The translations under genes were made by a program, and so were the position numbers. From contig JAUZTG010000028.1 of NCBI GenBank assembly GCA_030734395.1, positions 310,001 to 374,000 of the forward strand: a DNA stretch of 64,000 nt, in the 5' to 3' direction. The first letter of the stretch is position 1, and the number at the start of each line of letters is the position of its first letter. This DNA is from Sarocladium kiliense (Eukaryota > Ascomycota > Sordariomycetes > Hypocreales > Sarocladiaceae). Under the pieces are notes generated by a model. It did not search any database and was not told the DNA's origin. It was given only the letters and a program-made list of their open reading frames with translations. This document shows positions 1-12,470 of the stretch, in pieces.

Positions 1-458
1 TCTCGCCCTGCCCAGCGTCCCCCTTCACCACCTCTCGCGCGCAAACCTCTGCCTCTTTGTTGCTTGTCCCCTCTACATCAACCACCGCCTCCCGCCTCGC
101 TCATCCCACCCAACGACGGCTTTTACATCTTCTTCGGCTTACTCTTCTTCCATTTCTTCCGAACACACTCGCCTTAATCAAATACCGGCCTTGTGTGCTT
201 CCATTTACCCCACGCGGTAGCCCCGACCTCGAGTATCCCTGCTCGATCCTTTACCCTCCGCAAACCTTCATACATCTTGACCCAGAGCCGGGTACATCGC
301 TCTTTCTCTTCCTTTATCTCCCGACCGTCTACAAGACAATCAAACGCGCTTGTGTCGTTTTCTAATCCCAAGCCTTCCCGACTTCGAGACGAGCGCTTTC
401 GACCCTCGTCCACTCTCTCATCACATCCTTTTCATACAAACCTCCCTCAACCTCCACG
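1..458. other. 5' flank and leader of the mRNA-export factor gene
   Basis: This stretch is strongly pyrimidine-rich on the + strand, as is usual for promoter and leader sequence just upstream of highly expressed fungal genes. Open frames pass through it, but they are low-complexity S/P/R/L translations without domain features. I see no gene. Confidence 0.6.
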
Positions 459-2109
459 ATGTCCAGCAAGCTTGACCAGAGCCTCGAGGAGATCCAGAGC
501 GCTTCGCGCAAGTCTGCCGGTCGTCGTCGCAACGCCCCGCGTGCTTCGCGTCCCGCTGCTGCTCCCGTCGGTGGCATCGCCAAGTCGACCAAACCCGCTC
601 GCGGCGCTGGGAAGGCCACTCCTGCCACTAAGGCTGCCCCCATCTCTGGAGACAGCAAGATTATCGTCAGCGGTCTGGTAAGCATCACGCACATGACTGT
701 TCCAGGCTCTCTGCGCATTATACTAACGCTTCGTAGCCGAAAGACGTGACGGAGTCGCAGATCAAGGTACGTTGCCGTTGAGGCGTCGCTGCCCCTCGGT
801 CTTCATTCGACCTTCTTTTTCGCCGCGATACTTTCTTTCGACCCTCTTGGGCGTAGAGATTTCCCTGCTGGACCGAAAGGTCAAGGCTGTCGCAAAGCAC
901 TTTCTCCTTCCCCGATGCACATGCTCTGGAATACGAGATGATCGGGTTGAAGTCGAGTATTGTTCCGTTATGCAAGACTCAGCCAGTTTGCCTGGTCAGC
1001 AGCTGTGCATAAGAGCAGCGTCAACATGAAGAACAGGTCACGCGTTACACGCCCGAAGTTATGGCATCTTCGATGCGACATGAACTCTTAGCAGCAGGTG
1101 GCCAGCGAGCGAGCATAGCAAGTGAACAAGCAATGAGCAAGATGGCATTAGGCCTGGTTGGGCATATTCGGCCGGTTCAACGTGGTAAAAGCGTTCGAAT
1201 CGCGCTCTCGGGATGGTGAAAGCGCACAGGGAAGATTAGATCAAGTGAGAGCCCAGGGCTGGTCACCCTGGCGCCAAACTTACATGTGTAGTGGCTCACA
1301 CTTTCTTGGGCTATCACTATTGGCTTATTTTTGGGGTATCCATTGGTTCTACTGGCATATCAGCTTGCTCTGTTCACTGCTCATGCTTCGCTGCTGGCTT
1401 GCTTCTTTTCAAGACGGACGCGAACGGATTCGATTCGATTCGAACGAACGACGTTGATGGGCGCTATGCGCTACTCCGATCCGACGACTCACTGACGCTC
1501 CTTTAGGAATACTTTGTCCAATCCGTTGGTCACATCAAGCGGGTCGACCTCGTTTACGGACCCAACTCACAGAGCCGCGGTATCGCCAATATTACCTTCG
1601 GCAAGCCGGATGGCGCTAGCAAGGCCTTCCAGAAGCTGAACGGGCTTCTCGTCGACAACCGCCCGATCAAGATCGAGATCGTCGTTGGCGCTGCGCAAGC
1701 TGACAAGGTCATGCCGACTGTCAAGTCACTTGCTGACCGTGCCACGTAAGTTCAACTGTGGCACCAATTGTGCACTCATTTCTGACTCTCTCCAGCCAAC
1801 CGAAGAGTCAGCCCAAGTCTGCTGCTGCCAACCGGAAGGCCCCTGCGGGTAAGGGTGCTCCTGCAAAGGCTGGCCCAGCCAAGGGCGGCAAGAAGCGTGG
1901 CAAGAACGTCCGCCCGGCCAAGAAGACTGCCGAGGAGCTGGATGCCGAGATGGGCGACTACTTCAACGCAAACAACACTAACGAGGCTGCTGCGGCTCCC
2001 GCCGCCGCCGCTGCTCCTGCAGGCAATGGTGACGCTGCCATGCAAGATGAGATCATGGTACGTTCGACGACTTCTCGGTATGATTCATGTCTCTAACGGA
2101 GTATAGTAA
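459..2109 (+). CDS. mlo3: Yra1/Mlo3 (REF/ALY) mRNA-export RNA-binding protein
   Basis: Nuclear adaptor that binds mRNA and hands it to the Mex67-Mtr2 export receptor. Inferred exons are 459-677, 737-766, 1507-1745, 1796-2057 and the stop codon alone at 2107-2109; all junctions keep frame (about 202 aa). The protein starts with a short conserved box (KLDQSLEEI), followed by an Arg/Ala-rich stretch. One RRM follows, with RNP2-like KIIVSGLP and RNP1-like SRGIANITF. A Lys/Gly/Pro-rich tail ends in the REF C-terminal box (EELDAEMGDYF). The second intron is 740 nt, far longer than the others here, and splits the RRM. The yeast YRA1 gene also carries one unusually long intron used for autoregulation; a similar role here is inference. 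The last intron (2058-2106) sits directly before TAA, so its retention would add about 13 residues. Family assignment is secure. Confidence 0.93.
767..1506 (+). other. 740-nt intron within the RRM of mlo3
   Basis: The donor GTACGT follows ATCAAG and the acceptor CTTTAG precedes the codons for EYFVQS. The intron contains an ATTCGATTCGATTCGAACGAACG-like repeat with a dyad around 1428-1452, many stop codons in each frame, and no convincing nested gene. Other introns in this window are mostly 49-103 nt. Confidence 0.85.
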
Positions 2110-2726
2110 ACTGGCACGGTAGTCGACCTTGTTGCTTTGGCTGGAGGCTGTCGACTTGTAAAGAGATTCAAGATTCTACATGGTATTAGTGGAGGAAAGA
2201 CAGGACGGATATTGTTTGGCAGTGGGGTCGCGTCTTGACATGCTTTTCTTGTCTCTTCACGTTCATTGACTATAAGTTTGGGGATCTCGTGGCCTCGCAA
2301 ATTGATCACCATAGGCACCGATGTACTATTTGCAAGATTGACGCCAAATTGCGCCACTGTCTGTTCACTGATTCGTAAATCGACGGTCTGCCACATGCTT
2401 CCCACCCCTATACATGCTGGCATTGGTACTCCACCAACAGAAATGTCACGAGAGTCATGGCACACGCACTTGTAATAGGGCAAGATCGTAACATCTGTTT
2501 TATTCCAGCTTCTGAAATCGTTGATTTTGTTTTGCGCCGCCGTTTCGCCAGTTGCCGAAATTGAAGACGATCTCGTCTGTCTCCATTCCATCAAAAGCAC
2601 GAGGTTACAATTAGCAGCCCACTGCTGCTAGTACATCCCATGCCAAGTCATCCTAGATCACTCCTCACTCTCCTGATCATCCAGGTAGAACTCATACAGA
2701 AAGGGGGTGTTCGGAAGGGAAGGGAA
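2110..2726. other. Convergent 3' intergenic region
   Basis: This stretch lies between the stop codons of mlo3 (+) and sba1 (-), so it holds the two 3' ends. A 171-codon open frame on the - strand (2085-2600) lacks recognisable features and overlaps the mlo3 stop. I do not call it a gene. Confidence 0.6.
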
Positions 2727-3544
2727 TTAATCCTTCTTGGCAGTAGCATCGGCGGCTGCGGCGGGGGCCTTGTCGTCGCCCTCGAGCGCGGGCATGTCAT
2801 CATCGTCGGGCAGGTCGTCGTCGCTGTCGTCGCCGCCGGGCATGCCACCCATGCCACCGGCACCGGCGAGGGCGCTCAGGTCGGGCATACCGCCCTCACC
2901 GCCGCCGAGCTTGGAGAAGTCAATGCCGCCGAAGTCACCGCCCATGCCTGCACCTCCTGCGCCGCCTGTTACGGCATGTGTCAGTTGTGCACTTCGTGTA
3001 AAGAGTTATTAGGGTTCACGTACCCATGCCGCCGAACTGGGAGAAGTCCTCCTCAGGCGCCTCGTTCTGCTCATCCTCATCGACCCACTTGTCGAAGTCG
3101 GTCTTGAGGAAGTGAAGCCTCTTAGGCTCCTTGAGCAGACGGGGCCAGTACTCCTCGCCGAGCTCCTTCTTCTGGAGCTTGAACTCGATGTTTTTGGCGG
3201 TGTGGTTGGTCTTGGACTCTGCCGGGTCGATCTCGGCGTAGAACTCGAGCTCGACGTGGTACTTGCGCTTGAGGGTGGCAGAGGTGCCGGTGAAGGAGAG
3301 GGAAGTGGGCTTAAGGTCGATCTGGATATCCGAGGCGGGGACGTCAGGGACGGAGATAGTAAGGTAGACGAAGTTCTTGGAGGGGTCGGTGGCAGAGGAG
3401 CGCTGCGCCCACAGGACTGGAGACTATGGGTTAGCAACGAATCCGCATTGGAGCGCTGGGGAGAAGTGAGGCTGGCCGCAATGCACTGCAGCCTGATGAT
3501 GGGGGAAGCTCAAACTCACCCTCAGGAGTCGCGGTCTCAGCCAT
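2727..3544 (-). CDS. sba1: p23/Sba1 Hsp90 co-chaperone
   Basis: The p23 family stabilises the ATP-bound closed state of Hsp90 and slows client release. Inferred exons on the - strand are 3544-3520, 3416-3024 and 2965-2727, giving 218 aa in continuous frame. The CS domain covers roughly residues 8-100 (VLWAQRS start, then FVYLTVSV and DLKPTSLSF strands). The p23-specific WVDEDEQNE segment follows. The tail is Gly/Met-rich (repeated GGMGG) and then acidic (DDSDDDLPDDDD), as in fungal Sba1/Wos2 proteins, and ends KKD. The first intron falls after only 25 coding bases, which is common for ascomycete housekeeping genes. The start MAETATPE was chosen because it joins cleanly to the CS domain and no upstream in-frame alternative is needed. 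Confidence 0.93.
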
Positions 3545-4872
3545 CTTGATGTGCGGGGAAGAAAGAGTGTGCGAACACGGGAATGGGTATAGAGAAACAA
3601 GGGGTAATCAAGCTTTCACAGCAGTCGTCGCAAAAGACAGGAGGTATCTTTTGAAGATGAGCAAGAAATGAAAGGTAAGTGGGAATGTGTTGCAGAAAGT
3701 TGGGCGGTTGGAGAGGCGGAGAGAGGAAGGGAAAAGAGGCGGGAAGAAGAAAACAGCTGCTGTGACTGGCAGTTCGAGAGGCTTCACTCTACTGGGGAAC
3801 GGCAAGCAAAGCCCCTCCACCGAGCAGGGGCGGGGGCCCAGAAGCAGCAAAAACAGGGGACTGGCGGGAGGCCTAGAGGCGTTGTGCAGGGCGAAAGCTG
3901 CAGCGGATAGGGTCAGTGGAGCTTTAGAATGTGCAAGAAACTGAAAGATGCTACTGGGCGATGCACAGGGCTGAGTATGTTAAGAGAGACCTTATTTTTC
4001 ATACTAGGCTCGGTGGGGAAAAAGGTAGCGCACTAACAGGAAGGGCCGCGACCTGACGTAACGCAGGCGACCAGCTTGAGGGCTACGATGGCTCCAGCCC
4101 CTCACTCTCACAGTGCCATGCAGCAAGATCATGTAGGTCGCTTGCCACGGGGTACCGCCTGCTTGCTCCGATCTGCTTGAGCCTTGAGCTCGCCCTAGTA
4201 GTGTCGAAACCGTGGAGACTCAGCATTGAGAAGAGATGTGCGTCTTCACCGACGGTGGGCACGTTCTGCCGCAGCATCACAAAATGCTCAGACTGCTGCT
4301 AGCAGCAGGTGCCTTGCTAACGAATGGATAATACTAGCCATTGACTCTATCGATGACGCCCATGAATGATACGAGCGTTGACAGAGCCCAATAGTCAGCT
4401 CTGCCTACCAAGCCCGATTCCTGAATGAATGAGTCGTGGCAGATGTTGATGCGATGCTTTTCTCACCTTGAGGACTCCATCGTTGCTTGTGGGGCGTTTC
4501 CCCAGCAGACCGTTGCTCAGCGCATTGTGCCTTTCTCCAGTTGCTGTTGCTGCTACTGTGACCCCCGAGGCTTGAGCTACGTCAGACACACCAGTTCCAC
4601 ACTCCAACCTCCACGCTCAATCATCCCCACGATAGCTGCCTGTCACGACCTCTCGCCAGCCGCTCGGGGCGTTCCCTCTGCCTGCCATTGCTTTCTAGAG
4701 GCAGCAACAAGACTCCTGACTTTAGGGTCCCCGTCTGACTCTCTACATCCGACGTACCTCGCTGTCCGAGCCATTACCCCTCGTCCAACCCCGCTGCTTG
4801 ATCGGCTGCCTCCGCACGAGTAGCCATAGCAAAACCACCTCTCCGGCCCAAACCCCTCCCTTTGCACCCAAC
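3545..4872. other. Divergent promoter region between sba1 and vps24
   Basis: Both flanking genes start from this 1.3 kb. Open frames up to 132 codons (for example 4425-4823, +) are low-complexity and show no domain. The vps24-proximal part is pyrimidine-rich, as expected for a leader. I see no gene. Confidence 0.6.
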
Positions 4873-5636
4873 ATGGAGGCTGTAAAGGCCTGGTTCGGGC
4901 CTCCAGACCCTCAGGTCCAGGTACGACGCCTCAATCGCGTTCTCGTCGCCGACTGGCTTATTTGCTAAACCGCTCTTCTCAGGCTAGGAAATGCAATGCC
5001 CTTCTTCGCCAGAACATGCGCAAACTCGACCGCGACATCGCGTCCGTCAAACAAGTCGAGATGAAGACCAAGAATCTGATTCAACAAGCTGATAAGCGAG
5101 CCCAGCGCGACCCCTCCCGCCGCAACCAAGCCAACAAAGAAGTCCGAGGTTTCGCCCTTGAGCTTGTCCGCGCTCGCAAAGCTTCTGCTCGTCTCGTAAC
5201 ATCAAAGGCGCAGCTTGCGTCCGTACAGATGCAAGTCAACGAGGCGTTCGCAGTGCGCCGTATCGAAGGGTCAATCCGCGCGAGTGTCGGCATCATGAAG
5301 GAGGTGAACTCGTTGATTCGGCTGCCAGAGTTGACCTCTACGATGAGAGAAGTGAGCATGGAGTTAATGAAAGCGGGCATTATTGAAGAGATGGTGGATG
5401 ACGTGCTACCGGAGGATGGCGATATGGAACTCGAAGGACCGGAGGCGGAGGGTGAGGTGGACAAGGTCCTCGGAGAGATTCTCAAGAGACCGGAGGAGAA
5501 GGAGGCACAGCCGAAACTGCCTGCAGCGCCTGTACCGGATCCGAAGAAGAACGAGCCCGAGGAGGAGGAGGAAGAGGAGGATGCAGAGGAGATGATGGAT
5601 CAAATGAGGAACCGACTAGAAGCACTAAGGAGCTAA
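4873..5636 (+). CDS. vps24: ESCRT-III subunit Vps24/CHMP3
   Basis: ESCRT-III subunit that co-polymerises with Snf7 and Vps2 on endosomal membranes to drive multivesicular-body sorting and scission. Exons are 4873-4920 and 4983-5636 (intron 62 nt), giving 233 aa. The short first exon encodes MEAVKAWFGPPDPQVQ, which matches the Vps24 N-terminus (WFG motif). The basic helical Snf7 core covers about residues 18-150. It is followed by the acidic region and a run of Glu near residue 205. The C-terminus (DQMRNRLEALRS) fits an MIM1 motif of the kind bound by the Vps4 MIT domain. Length and layout are normal for the family. The ATG at 4873 was preferred because the motif-bearing first exon splices in phase 0. 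Confidence 0.93.
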
Positions 5637-7980
5637 GGCGTGTCGAGGCTGGACTCCAGAAGTCACGAGATCTACAAGTTAGGACGGCGTTTGGGCGTTT
5701 GGGCGTTCATATTCTTACTACTTGATTGCGGCATGGCATACATTGCGAGTCTTGGTAAAGGTATCGTGGAAAGGGGATTACAGCCGCATGGACTGTATGG
5801 TAGAGGGCGATCTCATTGGGGAGAATACTGAGACAATTTGGGGTTGTCAAACTTGACGGAGAATGGTATAGACGAAAGAGTCCAGATCAACCGAGAGGTA
5901 GACCACCACACCGCGTTCTCGCTCTTCGTCAAACCTTCATGTACTGGCTGAGCTTGCTTTTCTGAGATATCCCATCGTGAGTGTCGAAGTCATCCAGTAG
6001 CCTTGAGCACCCGACGGCAGTGTCACGGGCCAGAGGATCAGAGCAACACACCCGTGTACCTTTCAAAACAGCTTCGTTTGTTCCTTGCCAGGTCTTCTAC
6101 GTAGTAGCATCGTAATATCCTCCAACTCAACGCCAGGAAACCATCAATTGCCTTATCAATAATAGGGGTGGATGGGTAATGGCATTTCAGATCTACAGGG
6201 TAGGCAAGTTTGCTAGAATCTCGCAATCCCACGACAACCCAACATCTCCAACCGACCCCCACGCGTGCAGTCCGATGACGGCCGGCACCTGCCTAAACAC
6301 CTCAAGACGTGCCCCCATGGCAGACACGCCGTAGGCACAAGGCATCACCTGAAGCCGGGGGCCGGGCATGACCGCCTCACCAGCTCGAACAGGATGGTGG
6401 TTTCTCCTCGCTCCTTCACATCAACCAAGATGGAGGGGGCGTGGGAGATTTCCAGACAACGTCGTATTTTAGCTATCGCGTTGACTATGAGAAACAGGAG
6501 ACATAGGTTACTTTTGTCAGAAGGCGAAGTCTTGAGACGTGGAGGGGGGGGGGGCCATGTGCGAGTTCGGAATCCTGATTTGAGGTAGAATGGGAATTTG
6601 CTAAGACTTCGATATGGACGGCGATACGACCTAGGTAGAGTGTGAGTCAGTCTTGGGTTAGGTAGCTAGGTTTCCTTGTTTAAGGCGAAGACATGCGTGT
6701 GAGGCGAATGTAGACCAGATGACGCGCCCGGGAGCAGCTGCGTGTTTCATCTGTTTTGAAGCCAAGTATCTCGTGGCAGATGACCTTTCCGAGAGGTATC
6801 TTGACTACCTGACTACCTTAGAATAGACACTGGGCAGTAAAGGCCGGCAGATGACGATGAGTCGCGACGCGTCAGATGCGCGTCTCCCGACCACACCCTT
6901 CCATTAGATTGATGAAGCGAGGAAGCAAGTTTCGTGGGATGACTTGGCTACCCGGTATCTCTAAGACGGGGGGGGCACACAGGCTTGATCCAAGTCAGCG
7001 TCATGAATCACCGAAATGCCGAGCCTGGGTGACGTCGCAATCACATGGGCCTTGCTACCAGGCCAGTGTACTCATCACTATCACAGGCGGAAGGCACATC
7101 TCAGACAGGGCAGCTTAGAGCTCTAAGTTTGAACCAACAGAGACACCGAGCTCCAATGACAGCGCCGGTATACTGTCCCTACACTGTGAGTGGTGCGCAA
7201 CCCGACAGTGTCAGGGGGAACAGCAGAAGCTGAAGTCCATTAAGCTCAGCCCCAAAGTACCGAGTGGACAAGAGCCAGTCGCTGTGCATGACAAAACGGT
7301 GGTTGGCGCGGGAGAGCTCTTCAACCCAGCCAGTCAGAGCGGTGTTAGCCACTGGAACCTGTGATGGCGAAAGAGTAATACCAGTTTCACCCAAGCAGTG
7401 CACGGGGTAGATCTGGCTGGCTGTGGAAGAAAGCAGACCTGTCATGTTCCAGTTTCAAGGGAGTTGTTTAGTTCAGCTGGAGCTGTATCCGCAAGGAGCT
7501 TCCTAGCTATCGTCTACTTCTGCGACAGGCGCGGCAAAAAAGCTTCCCGTCTTGCCCCTCTCAAAGTTGGGTGTGAGTTTAAGGTAGCTGAGCAAGCTCT
7601 GTCTTCCCATCAGCTGTCTGTCCCCTCCGGTGTCTGGGGTCTTATTTTGCCACTGCGGGGGAGGAAAGCAAATAAGAGGAGCTTATAGCTTTCCCGCCGC
7701 ACCCTTGGAAAGCGCTGAAAACAGGCAGCTTTTACCAATGAGGCGTCTCTACTGAGACAGACAAGCAAGTGGCTCGCTTCCTTTTTCGCCTTCAAAGGGG
7801 GGGGGACATTGGTATTAGCGACGGAAGCAAAGACAAATGAGGCAACAAAGAAGCAATAAGCAGTCCGATATGTTACGGGTGGCACGGCAGAAGTAAGGAA
7901 AAAGGAGGAAACACCGAGCATGCCGCGCTTGATGATCCTCGACGATAACCTGCCTATAGCAAACGGGGGACACGGGCCAT

Positions 7981-7995
7981 GGGGGGGGGGGGGGG
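7981..7995 (+). repeat. Long G homopolymer
   Basis: This is an uninterrupted run of about 14 G. It is the longest of several G tracts in the 5.6-12.5 kb region, all on the + strand, and could form four-stranded structures alone or with neighbouring tracts. Its length may be affected by sequencing error. Confidence 0.7.
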
Positions 7996-9715
7996 CTTCA
8001 CCAGCTTCCTCTAGCGGATCAACATACTAATTCCGCGGGAAGGACCCTGAGTGCGTCGCTGATCACCCTCCCATCTTGCACGAGAATTTCCTGCTGTAAG
8101 GAATTGTCTGAAGTTTACCCGAGGCCAGCAGCGGGAACCTCCCTATAGCGCGTGCCGAGTTCGACCTTGTTAGAAAATCGGCGGGTGAGCCGCCGGCTGA
8201 GAGGAATCAGCGGTCGGAAACAATCCTGCTGTTGTGAATCCACATTGGGAGGATCGAGCGGTCAAGCTTGTGGTGGACGGCAGACGTGCATTGGCGACAT
8301 CTGATACACATGGCTCGGCTTGTTTGAGGCGTTTTGTGGTTTGTTCCGTGAATTATTGATGAATTCGTGGATACACCGCAGATCTTGTCTCGATGGCTAA
8401 GTCTGTGTAGATTGACGATCCGGGGAAGATGCAATATGAGCTTTCGGCACAGTAAGAGAAGTGGGAATCTTGGTAATTTCCCATGCGACAGACATTATCC
8501 TTCCGGGTCGCCAACTAGTCGTGCCTACAAAATTGTTGACTCACTGAGGGTATTCTCTGTGTTAGCGACATCATCGTGACATTTTGCCGCGGGAAGCGGT
8601 TTGGGCCTGAACGGCGGTTCTTCACCGACTCGACTCAAAAGGCGGAAGAAGAAAACTGCGGAATGGCAAAAAGGCTAGTCCAACGCGAGATTCGGATGCA
8701 CGCAGGTCTTGCCGGCGTTTTGACCGCCCACTCATCCGATCCGTCAATGCAAGACCTCTAGTAGCTTTGTGGCTTTTCCCGTCCCCCAGTTGCCACACAT
8801 ACATACTTGACACAAACTTCGGATCGGTAGGTCGCCGGCGGTGACGAATTAGTGGTGGTGGTGGTGGTGTGCGGAGCGACATCCGCTGGGATGAGAGACA
8901 CGCGACCTACCTAGGGCTCGGAGATGAGAGTGCGAGGAGGCTGGAGGGGACATGCTTTTGCCTCGTATAGCCCCGGAAGAAGAATCATGACGGAACCGAA
9001 GGCATGTGAAGTGGCTTAGGAACCTCTACCGACACGGCATGATGATGCTGGGGGGCGCTGGGGAAATTGGTATACTTTCGTGGAGGAGCCGGAGGAGAAT
9101 CCGGGGGGCGAGTCACCATCTCGCCTAGCAACTTTACCAGTGTCTACTTGCCTCTTCAGGCATGTCGACTCGCTACGGGGGAGAGGCCACCGACTTGCTA
9201 CGGAGCCTCTGGTTCCCTTGTAGGAGACGGGGCGGTGTAATTAGGCTCCGTTGTCCCAGAGCACACACTTACACTGAGACGGCTCAGGAATGCTAGGCGA
9301 GGGCTCTGTCGCAGACGGAAGCCCAGCCCGAGAATGAGAGTAAAAAAAAGAGCCTGTATCAAACGGAATTACTCAACGGAGTCGGGGGAACCAACAAGAC
9401 ATGACGCCCGTCATGATTACAGTGTTGCGGCACAGGAGTCTCCGGGCAGCACAGCAAGATGACTCTGACGTCGTCATTCCTCGGCCAGCGGCGTATACGA
9501 CACGTTTTGAATCTTGCCAGTAACCCCGGAATCTTGCTGCATCACACAAGAAAGACTCGTCAGAAAGAGGCGCGGCGTTGTCTCCGGGCATGTAAGTGGT
9601 GGTGGTGGTGTTGGCCCAGCACCTTGGTAGCCCAGTGAAACCTAACATGTTAAGCCTAGGACTACGAAGTACGGCCATAGCCACTCTCAGGCAACGATGC
9701 CGCACCGTCAACACC

Positions 9716-9739
9716 AGTCAGTCAGTCAGTCAGTCAGTC
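9716..9739. repeat. CAGT tetranucleotide microsatellite
   Basis: Six near-perfect copies of CAGT (the last ends CGG) lie inside the gene-poor region. Confidence 0.8.
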
Positions 9740-12470
9740 GGTCATCGCAAGATGTAATTGTCATACTTTGTCGCAAGTAAGCAGGCAGCAACAGCAATCG
9801 CTTAACTCCGGTAGCGAGAGGATGAAATGCAACGGTCATCATCATCCCTCCATCGCTTCCTCTGACAATCCAGGACTTCACGGGAAAGTCGCAGTTTTGT
9901 GATCCCATTCGGCATCAGCAAGAGGAACGTAGTATCATCTAAGCGGAGAGTGGCGGCCGGAGAAAGGGCGCTGTTCGCAAATAGAAAGCTTGGGGCGACA
10001 CAAATAACGACCGATACGCCCCGAGTACGACGGCACCATCGGCTACAATGCGATGCGCGTATCTCCCTTTCCGTTCCTTACTCACACGGAGTCAGTCAGA
10101 GTGAGTCAGAACGGCGGCGAGAAGAACAGCCCAAACACACACTACGTTGGTGACATGGTGTCTCTGTGTGTGTTGTACATTGCCACGTCTCATCCCCGGG
10201 CGGTCGGTGGCATGAATTAGAGACCGCACAACCATGAAGAGGAATAGCAAAAGCCACAATTCTCGTGAAAGTGTACAATAGAGACGGGGGGGGAAAGCAG
10301 GATGTAGCGCCCCGGGGAATGGCCCGCGACAAGAAGACCGGGCTTGACCGCCTCGTGGGGGAAACAAGAAAGCGACAAGCAAAAAGCAGGACGAGGGAAA
10401 CGTGGCTGTTGGTCGGTGATGCTGGGCCGCCCATCCTGATCCTTTCATGGGGGGACGAGGGGGATAATTACACACCCTCTGGCCCTCGCTTTGTGGCCGT
10501 CGCCCATGCCATGGGGGGGCCGATGAGCGCCTGAAGCCGACGGCGGCCAGTTACTTTTTGGGGCGGTTCGGGGGCTGGATGAGCCGTGTTTGCTGCTGTT
10601 TGTCCGTTTGAGTGAATGAATGGAGGAATGAAAGAGCCCGTGTTGGTCATTGCTATTCGGGGCTTCCAACCAGTCAAAGACACAATCACCGTGATCCAAG
10701 CCTCGACTCGTTCGCCCCCATCCCCTGGCGTTGGTGATCCGTTCGCCACGGGCTGAAGCACAAGCTGGTCGTTGGGCAAAAGAACAATAGAACCTGAATC
10801 CCTCGTTGTTAGTTCCCATCTCGCGGAGCACGGGAGAATGGGGGCACGTCGTGTCAAAGCACAGACAGAGTCAAGGCGGTGAACAGGGGGGATGGAGGAT
10901 GAAGGACAAGGGCATGGGGGATGAGATGCCCACTACCCGCCTCCCGCGCCCCCTAGCCGACCGGGCCGCCGGGCTTCAAACGGCGTCGAGGCTACTGGAG
11001 ATTTGCTCTTCCCTTGCTTTGACCAAGAGGCTGGCTGGCGTTCATGGATTCTCTTATTCAAGGGAGAGTTGGGCTGGGAGATGCTGACTCGTTCCTAACA
11101 ATAACGGAGGTGCCATACCATGCAAGGAGTTGGCTAAACGCTCAGGCGCTGGGCTGAAGCTAACAATAAGCAATACTATTGATATCCTACATGGCATCGC
11201 CAGCTGAAATACGGATACCACTTTGGGCAGCTAACAATGAGTTGTATCGCATCGCATCACCCACTGTTGGCCGCCAAGAGGAAGGCAAAAAAAAAAAAAA
11301 AATAAGAGATAATGTCGGTGTCACATTGGGGGTTATTGCGACTTTGTGGATTGGGGCGGTGACCCAGGCAGAGTATGCTCAAAGAGTAAGGTCGAAAGCG
11401 GATAACCAGTACGAATAGAAATCACAAGCACAAATCAAGACTGTACATACCGAGTCATCACCGCCTTTTCTGCCTACGGATGCTTGCAAACACGGGACGT
11501 GGGGGAACAAACACCATACACCACACTGACACAGACACAGACAAGGAAGCTGAATCCGAAAAGGCGGTGTCTAAGCGCACACCCCCCGCCTAGGATTCCC
11601 ATTTCCAGGCACTTCAGGCGGGATCCGAGTCAAACAAGCGGATGAATCATCCATCCATCCCCTCAAAGAGAAGGGGGGCGTGCTGGCTCTTTCATACACC
11701 CAACCCACTCCTCGAGGATCAGGATGTGGCATTGTACGCACACACCCGCGGATGCTGCCTTGTCCTTTGTCCTTTGGGGGGGGTCCTTGTCACGTCCAGC
11801 TGCCCGTCCCGTCGTGTTGGGATTATATTTCTTGAGGATCATGCCCACCCCTCGACGCGACCGACTTCCTGGGTTTTCTCTTCTTTCTTCATCGTGCTTC
11901 GAGCAAACACAGCGTCAGAGTTTCTTTCACTTTTGAGAACTCGGGAGTTTCATTTCTCTGGGCTCAAAAGCCCGTTTACCTAAGAGACTCGCACTCACGA
12001 CTCAGACAGCTTTCTTGGTTTCCGCACCGGCAACCGACTTGGCTTACTCGCCTGCTAAACCTTCTTCCCGGGTAGTCTTCGTAACGCTGTGTCTCCCACC
12101 CGCAGCAGGACTAGCTTTCCGCAACCGCGACTCGCGACCATCCTCCACCTCCCCGGCGAAATCCCGAGGCTTTGCTCCTTTCAGGCCCTCTACCCGACTG
12201 CCCGGACTCTTCGCCGAACCGGCAAATCTGTGACTCCACCAGGCAGACTTGTCAACCACGAGGAATCTTTACCCGCTAGTTGGAGATCCATCTTCACAGG
12301 CAACTTCTTCGTCGGCTCGTTATTAAAGGAAGAGGATTCCCACTTCTTTCCCACGAAAGATTCCATTCCCCACGTTTTCTGGAAGACCCTGAAATTCTTC
12401 TTCAACAAAGCTGCTCCACCAACAGCAGAGAAGACTCTTTTCCAAGGAACATATACACAACACAGCAACA

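Larger units (their letters stand above)
5637..12470. other. 6.8-kb gene-poor region with many G tracts
   Basis: I find no supported coding gene. Open frames are short (the longest about 129 codons near 10445-10857), overlap on both strands and look random. The region holds many + strand G homopolymers (for example about 6542-6554, 6970-6976, 7797-7804, 7981-7995, 10287-10293, 10506-10512, 11777-11783), a CAGT tetranucleotide repeat (9716-9739), GGT repeats (about 8851-8868 and 9597-9610) and an A17 tract near 11287. The last 0.6 kb before 12471 is pyrimidine-rich and is probably the leader of the next gene. Confidence 0.6.

Noticed and set aside
193..681. 162-codon + frame over the mlo3 leader
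   Set aside because: It is out of frame with the REF protein, low in complexity and lacks domains. It is best seen as leader and shadow.
1188..1204. GTTCGAATC B-box-like string in the mlo3 intron
   Set aside because: No pairing T-stem, acceptor or terminator. Probably chance within a repeat-rich intron.
2085..2600. 171-codon - strand frame after mlo3
   Set aside because: It overlaps the mlo3 end antisense, has no recognisable motif and sits in the 3' UTR region.
11287..11303. A17 tract as a retroposon tail
   Set aside because: No target-site duplication or element body is visible next to it. A simple homopolymer is enough to explain it.
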